Below are positions 60,200-64,000 of a stretch of DNA of 64,000 nucleotides, piece after piece (the stretch's first letter is position 1; each line of letters begins with the position of its first letter). The notes below the pieces were generated by a model. It saw only the letters and a list, made by a program, of their open reading frames with translations. It was not told where the DNA came from and did not search any database. The position numbers and the translations under genes are program-made. Source of the stretch: Catellatospora sp. TT07R-123 (GTDB taxonomy: Bacteria; Actinomycetota; Actinomycetes; Mycobacteriales; Micromonosporaceae); assembly GCF_018327705.1 (NCBI RefSeq), contig NZ_BNEM01000001.1, forward strand, positions 1,612,001-1,676,000, given 5' to 3'.

Positions 60200-61404
60200 C
60201 GATGGACTTCGACAAGCTGTACGCCGCCCGGCTGTACGCGGCCCGGGTGCGGCCGTACCTGGCGACGGCGCTGTTCGCGCTGCACCCGGTGGAGTCGCCG
60301 CGGGTGCCGACGATGGCCGTGGACCGGCACTGGCGCTGCTACGCCTCGCCCGCGTTCGTGGCCGCCACCCCGCTGGCGGACCTGGCCGGGGTATGGGTGC
60401 ACGAGGTGTCGCACCTGCTGCGCGACCACCACGCCCGCGGCGACCGGTACGCCGCCGCGCACGGGCTGACCGGCCCGGCCGAGCGGCTGCGGATGAACAT
60501 CGCCGCCGACTGCGAGATCAACGACGACATCTACGGCGACGGCCTGCCGTGGCCCCGCGACTGCGTCCAGCCCCGGCACCTGCGGCTGGACCCGGGCCAG
60601 CTGATGGAGGACTACCTGGGGCAGTTCCGGTTGGGGCCGTACACGCAGGGTCTGGCGTGGCTGGACTGCGGCAGCGGCGCCGACGGGCGCGAACGCGACT
60701 GGGACCTGGGGCCGGACGGGGCGCACGGGCTGGGCGACCAGGAACGCGACCTGGTCCGGTTCCGGGTGGCGGAGGGCATGAAGGGCCGCGGCGCGGTGCC
60801 GGCGGGCTGGCAGCGCTGGGCCGACGAGGCGTTCCACCCGCCGCAGCCGTGGCGGGCCCTGCTCGGCGCGGCCGTCCGCGCGGCGGCGTCGTCCGGCAGC
60901 GGCGACGACTACAACTGGGGCCGGCCGTCGCGGCGGGGCGCCAGCCTGCCCGAGGTGGTGCTGCCGGGCCTGCGCCGTACGCCGCCGCGCGTCTGCGTCA
61001 TCGTCGACACCTCCGGGTCGGTCAGCGACGCCGAGCTGGGCAGCGCGCTGCTGGAGGTCACCGCGATCGGGCGGGCCGTCGGCGGCCGCCGCGACAACGT
61101 CACCGTGATGTCGTGCGACGCCGCCGCGCGCATCGCGCACCCGCTGTGCCAGGCCGAGGGGATCACCCTGACCGGCGGCGGGGGCACCGACCTGCGGGCC
61201 GGCTTCAGCCGGGCGGCGCGGACCAGCCCCCGGCCGGACGTGGTGGTGGTGCTGACCGACGGGCAGACGCCGTGGCCGAGCGCGCCGCCGCCGTTCCGCA
61301 CCGTGGTGGGGCTGTTCAAGCGCACCCACCAGCACGACTGCGACCACGAGGGGTGCGACTCGGAGCCGCCGCCGCGCTGGGCCCGGGTGGTGCGGATCGG
61401 CTGA
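60196..61404 (+). CDS. vWA protein with HExxH metallopeptidase-like domain (DUF2201 type)
   Basis: 402 residues. GTG at 60196 overlaps the MoxR stop (GTGA). The N-terminal part has HEVSH (69-73) in VWVHEVSHLLRDHHARGD, a zinc motif, with ADCEIND (104-110) as possible third-ligand helix. The C-terminal part is a vWA domain with a complete metal site (MIDAS): DTSGS (271-275), Thr331 in GGGTDL and Asp355 in LTDG. This joint layout is found in MoxR-associated proteins of the DUF2201 group. It may be a protease-like regulator or effector controlled by the MoxR ATPase. Confidence 0.82.
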   Translation: MTMDFDKLYAARLYAARVRPYLATALFALHPVESPRVPTMAVDRHWRCYASPAFVAATPLADLAGVWVHEVSHLLRDHHARGDRYAAAHGLTGPAERLRMNIAADCEINDDIYGDGLPWPRDCVQPRHLRLDPGQLMEDYLGQFRLGPYTQGLAWLDCGSGADGRERDWDLGPDGAHGLGDQERDLVRFRVAEGMKGRGAVPAGWQRWADEAFHPPQPWRALLGAAVRAAASSGSGDDYNWGRPSRRGASLPEVVLPGLRRTPPRVCVIVDTSGSVSDAELGSALLEVTAIGRAVGGRRDNVTVMSCDAAARIAHPLCQAEGITLTGGGGTDLRAGFSRAARTSPRPDVVVVLTDGQTPWPSAPPPFRTVVGLFKRTHQHDCDHEGCDSEPPPRWARVVRIG

Positions 61405-61413
61405 CATGTGAAC

Positions 61414-61440
61414 GGGCCGTACGCCGCGCGCGTACGGCCC
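61414..61440 (+). terminator. Perfect 11-bp stem after the MoxR-vWA cassette
   Basis: GGGCCGTACGC at 61414-61424 pairs exactly with 61430-61440, nine bases past the stop codon, closing the cassette. Confidence 0.7.
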
Positions 61441-61486
61441 GGCCGCCTCTGCGATCGTTGGAGGCGACTCATCATGGAGGTCTGCC

Positions 61487-62506
61487 GTGCCACTGCCCTC
61501 GCAGCCGCTGCGCAAGCTGGGTTTCCTCACCATCGGGCTGTTCGACGGGGCCGACCCGCGCCGCGGGCACGAATCCACGTTGGAGATCATCGAGCTGGGC
61601 GAGCGCCTCGGCTTCGACAGTGCCTGGCTGCGGCACCGGCACCTCCAGTACGGCATCTCCTCGCCGGTCGCCGTGCTCGCCGCCGCCACCCAGCGCACCA
61701 GCCGGATCGAGCTCGGCACCGCCGTCACCCCGCTGGGCTGGGAGAACCCGCTGCGCCTGGCCGAGGACCTGGCCACGGTCGACATCCTGTCCGGCGGCCG
61801 GCTCAACCCCGGCGTCAGCGTCGGCCCGCCGACCCACTTCGACGACGTGAAGCATTCGCTGTATCCGGACACCGCTGACGCGGAGGACTTCGGCTACGAG
61901 CGGGTCCGGCGGCTGCTCGACCTGGTACGCGGCGAGCCCGCCGCCACGTTCCAGGGGGTCCAGGGCATCGAGGTGTTCTCCGACCGGGTCCAGCCCCACT
62001 CCCCCGGCCTGGCCGAGCGCATCTGGTACGGCGGCGGCAGCCTGCGCTCGTGCCGGTGGGCGGGCGAGCACGGCATGAACCTGCTGACCAGCAGCGTGGT
62101 CAAGGCCGAGGAGGTCGAGGACTTCGAGCAGGCGCAGCTGTCCCACATCCGGGCGTTCCGGCAGGCGCATCCGGCCGGGCAGGCCGCCCGGGTCTCCCAG
62201 GGCCTCGTCGTCATCCCGACCGACTCGGCCACCCCCGACCAGCGCGCGAAGTACACCGAGTACGCGGCCAAGCGGCTGCCGCGTACGGCGTCGCCGCAGG
62301 GCCCGGCCCGGCTGATGTTCGCGCCGGACCTGGTCGGCACCTCGGACGAGATCGCCGGGAAGCTGTACGCCCACGCCGCGTTCCGCGAGGTCGACGAGGT
62401 CGCGTTCGCGCTGCCGTTCACCTTCGACCACGACGACTACGTCCAGATCCTCACCGACCTGGCCACCGGCCTGGGCCCGGCTCTCGGCTGGCGCAAGCGG
62501 ACATAG
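61487..62506 (+). CDS. LLM-class flavin-dependent oxidoreductase
   Basis: 339 residues, GTG with GGAGG six bases upstream. It has the luciferase-like TIM-barrel regions: KLGFLTIGLFDGADPRRGHESTLEIIELGERLGFDSAWLRHRHLQYGISSPVAVLAAATQRTSRIELGTAVTPLGWENPLRLAEDLATVDILSGGRLNPGV, then an insertion and GIEVFSDRVQPHSPGLAERIWYGGGSLRSC. Such enzymes use FMN or F420. A role in oxidation of a small organic compound is likely. It is a single gene after the terminator of the MoxR cassette. Confidence 0.88.
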   Translation: MPLPSQPLRKLGFLTIGLFDGADPRRGHESTLEIIELGERLGFDSAWLRHRHLQYGISSPVAVLAAATQRTSRIELGTAVTPLGWENPLRLAEDLATVDILSGGRLNPGVSVGPPTHFDDVKHSLYPDTADAEDFGYERVRRLLDLVRGEPAATFQGVQGIEVFSDRVQPHSPGLAERIWYGGGSLRSCRWAGEHGMNLLTSSVVKAEEVEDFEQAQLSHIRAFRQAHPAGQAARVSQGLVVIPTDSATPDQRAKYTEYAAKRLPRTASPQGPARLMFAPDLVGTSDEIAGKLYAHAAFREVDEVAFALPFTFDHDDYVQILTDLATGLGPALGWRKRT

Positions 62507-62601
62507 CCAGCTTTCCTGCAGTTTAGGTTCGGCGTGAGGGCGGGTTATCGCATATCGGCGACAGCGTGAACCCGTCGCCGTTGTCTTCACCCCGCGTTAC
62601 A

Positions 62602-63630
62602 TCAATCGCCGGTGCCCACCCTGACGTACTGGGCACCACCTACCCGTGTACAAAACCTCCTCGGCGGCGCTGTCGTTCCGTCGCCGAGCAGGAGCACAGA
62701 CAGGGCTTCCTCTAAACCTTGCGGTGGAGCACCCGCAATATGGTCCTCGGTGTCCTGCGCGCCCACCGGCGATCTGTCCCGTTGATAGGTCAGTACGTCG
62801 CCTGCGCGCATCACTGCAACCTCGAACGGCTCAGCCTCAGTGATCTCCGTCGCGACCTTACCAACTGGAACGCCACCAGCCAAGATCACAATACTGCCGA
62901 CCGGAAAGTTCGAGCTGTCATGAACGCCGTTGATGCGGTCCAACACCACCTGCCCGCGCGGGGTGATGCCCCAGGACAGCCCTGTGGCGCCGCGCGATGC
63001 GAACACCAGCCCCTGTCTCCTGAGCATCGAGCCCAACCTACTTAGCTGCGCCTCGCCAATGCGCTTAACACCATGGCCGTCCCCCTCATCAGCCGTCGCT
63101 CGATCCTCTTCCAGCATCCTTGAGCGTATCCGGCGGCTGTTTAGCCCCGGACATTCGGCGACCGCCCGCAGAAACTGGCTCGAGCGCCGCCCGATGGAGG
63201 TCGCGAGCGCGGCTGGGGCAACCCTTTCAGCGCCAGAGCGGACGAACTCCAGAGCCAGACGTATCCAACTTTCCCAGATCTTCAACTCGGCCTGTCGTCC
63301 GGAAGCAACAGCCGGCTCGTGTTGTGCGAGCACAACCTCACGGTGAAGCGAGCGCAGCAAGGCATCCAATCGGTCAAGCGCGGTATGGTCCCGGGTCATG
63401 ACAGAGTCGACGAACGTTAACGAAGCCTGAGCAAACCATTCCAGGTCCAGGCGGACCTGCTTCGTGACCTGGCTCTCCGCCGATCCCAGGGCATATTCCG
63501 CGAGGGTATCGACCTCTTCTTCCAGTGGTGTCAGAGTCGGCGACGGGCCCGGAATGGGCTTGAGGGCGCTCAACGCCGCCGCAAGCGCTTCTTCATCCAC
63601 CTTAACACCAAATGTCGCATTCTCCATCAT
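62602..63630 (-). CDS. Hypothetical protein with winged-helix-like middle, lower GC
   Basis: 342 residues, ATG start. GC content is clearly lower than the rest of the window. Residues 1-130 are helical (LDLEWFAQASLTFVDSVMTRDHTALDRLDALLRSLHREVVLAQHEP). The middle resembles a winged helix (SSQFLRAVAECPGLNSRRIRSRMLEE, then IGEAQLSRLGSMLRRQGLVFASRGATGLSWGITPRGQVVLDRI). The C-terminal 90 residues have a beta-rich section (VGSIVILAGGVPVGKVATEI). It could be a DNA-binding regulator. It is divergent to the gene at 63802, and between them lie palindromes it may bind. Confidence 0.6.
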   Translation of the reverse strand: MMENATFGVKVDEEALAAALSALKPIPGPSPTLTPLEEEVDTLAEYALGSAESQVTKQVRLDLEWFAQASLTFVDSVMTRDHTALDRLDALLRSLHREVVLAQHEPAVASGRQAELKIWESWIRLALEFVRSGAERVAPAALATSIGRRSSQFLRAVAECPGLNSRRIRSRMLEEDRATADEGDGHGVKRIGEAQLSRLGSMLRRQGLVFASRGATGLSWGITPRGQVVLDRINGVHDSSNFPVGSIVILAGGVPVGKVATEITEAEPFEVAVMRAGDVLTYQRDRSPVGAQDTEDHIAGAPPQGLEEALSVLLLGDGTTAPPRRFCTRVGGAQYVRVGTGD

Positions 63631-63661
63631 TGACTTCCTTTGCCTCGAAGCATGTAGGCTA

Positions 63662-63734
63662 GACCTAGGTCAAGTTGTTGTCAACTTGCCCTGCGGCCAG
63701 GGCGACATGCCACGAATATCCGTGATATGTCGCC
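63662..63734. promoter_or_regulatory. Palindrome cluster between divergent low-GC genes
   Basis: Three inverted repeats: GACCTAGGTC (63662-63671), CAAGTTG/CAACTTG (63671-63677 and 63682-63688) and GGCGACAT/ATGTCGCC (63701-63708 and 63727-63734) with inner CACG/CGTG arms. They are likely operators or promoter elements for the genes at 62602 and 63802. Confidence 0.5.
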
Positions 63735-63801
63735 ATCGCAGGCGTAAGATCCTTTTGACGCACTGGGTGTCAACCATGGACGCGCGCATCAAGGAGTGGC
63801 C

Positions 63802-64000
63802 ATGCATTACGACGCCGCAGATTGTTTTGCGTACCTCCTTGCCAGATTGGAAAGCCATAAACCGAGGCGTGTCGACCTGCAAAGATGGCGCGAAGGATCC
63901 GGCGTGGCAGTTTCGATCCTGGAGCACGAAATTATCAGCACGGGAACCGTATCTGAGGAAGTACTCGCAAAGGCGATTAGCGCCCCCCAGAATCAGTTCC
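63802..64000 (+). CDS. Unknown protein, 3' end outside window
   Basis: The ATG at 63802 follows AAGGAG by five bases, and 66 codons stay open to the window edge. The visible part is MHYDAADCFAYLLARLESH, then RVDLQRWREGSGVAVSILEHEIIS and VSEEVLAKAISAPQN, which is helical and charged. Codon use is much less GC-biased than elsewhere in the window, like its divergent neighbour, so both may belong to a recently acquired island. No family recognised. Confidence 0.6.
   Translation, partial: MHYDAADCFAYLLARLESHKPRRVDLQRWREGSGVAVSILEHEIISTGTVSEEVLAKAISAPQNQF

Noticed and set aside
57862-61872. 1336-codon minus-strand frame opposite the MoxR cassette
   Set aside because: Ser/Arg/Pro-rich shadow with no ribosome site; the plus-strand genes have intact Walker, vWA and zinc motifs.

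Overview
The window is a very GC-rich (roughly 70-75 % by eye) actinobacterial chromosome segment. Gene content (SigE-family sigma factors with long C-terminal extensions, IclR and MarR regulators, Drr-type ABC exporters, secreted chitinase, lectin-tailed hydrolases, a subtilisin and a thermolysin-type protease), GTG starts and strong third-position GC bias all point to a soil actinomycete. A Micromonosporaceae member (Catellatospora/Actinoplanes-like) is my best guess, inferred from gene style rather than from any marker gene. No rRNA, tRNA or CRISPR array was seen. About 54 genes were recognised.

Layout. 1-6.3 kb: DksA/TraR-type zinc finger, small lipoprotein, a pair made of a DUF4419 protein and a degenerate GyrB-like protein, a YunG-NUDIX fusion, a small TPR-like protein, a methyltransferase and a tiny Asp/Gly-repeat protein. 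6.4-10.1 kb: a SigE-family sigma factor fused to a membrane segment and outside domain, a GNAT enzyme and an NCS2 nucleobase permease. 10.2-14.7 kb: a three-gene minus-strand cluster (TIR/HET-like protein, TPR protein, VPS62-like membrane protein), the best candidate for an undescribed system. 14.8-19 kb: a divergent catabolic locus (IclR regulator and ornithine cyclodeaminase-like enzyme against amidohydrolase and M19 peptidase homologue) around a perfect 17-bp operator. 19-28 kb: maltokinase-cap protein, HEAT protein carrying a tandem repeat, SLC13 and AbgT transporters, an AAA ATPase and a second sigma-membrane fusion.

28-33 kb: secreted RCC1/PKD protein, M4 protease, GNAT. 33-39.4 kb: ABC exporter with a MarR/GbsR-like regulator, a MarR/azoreductase pair with a clear operator, DUF4291, a small membrane protein and an SDR. 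39.4-47.2 kb: a secretome block (glycine-rich protein, ThuA/DUF1080 lectin protein, PQQ-type sugar dehydrogenase lectin protein, subtilase). 47.2-48.6 kb: a gene-poor stretch packed with palindromes and tandem repeats. 48-52.7 kb: RHH regulator, DUF4097 protein, DrrAB-like exporter and a Tat/lipoprotein CrtC-like lipocalin. 52.7-56.2 kb: GH18 chitinase with a TnpB-only IS200/IS605-type element inserted just upstream of its start codon.

56.2-62.5 kb: GNAT, methyltransferase, a MoxR/vWA-metallopeptidase cassette preceded by a possible 17-codon leader peptide, and an LLM flavin oxidoreductase. 62.6-64 kb: an abrupt fall in GC content with two genes of unknown function facing away from a palindrome-rich promoter region, which looks like the edge of an acquired island. 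Convergent gene pairs are very often separated by long perfect hairpins, listed below as terminators.
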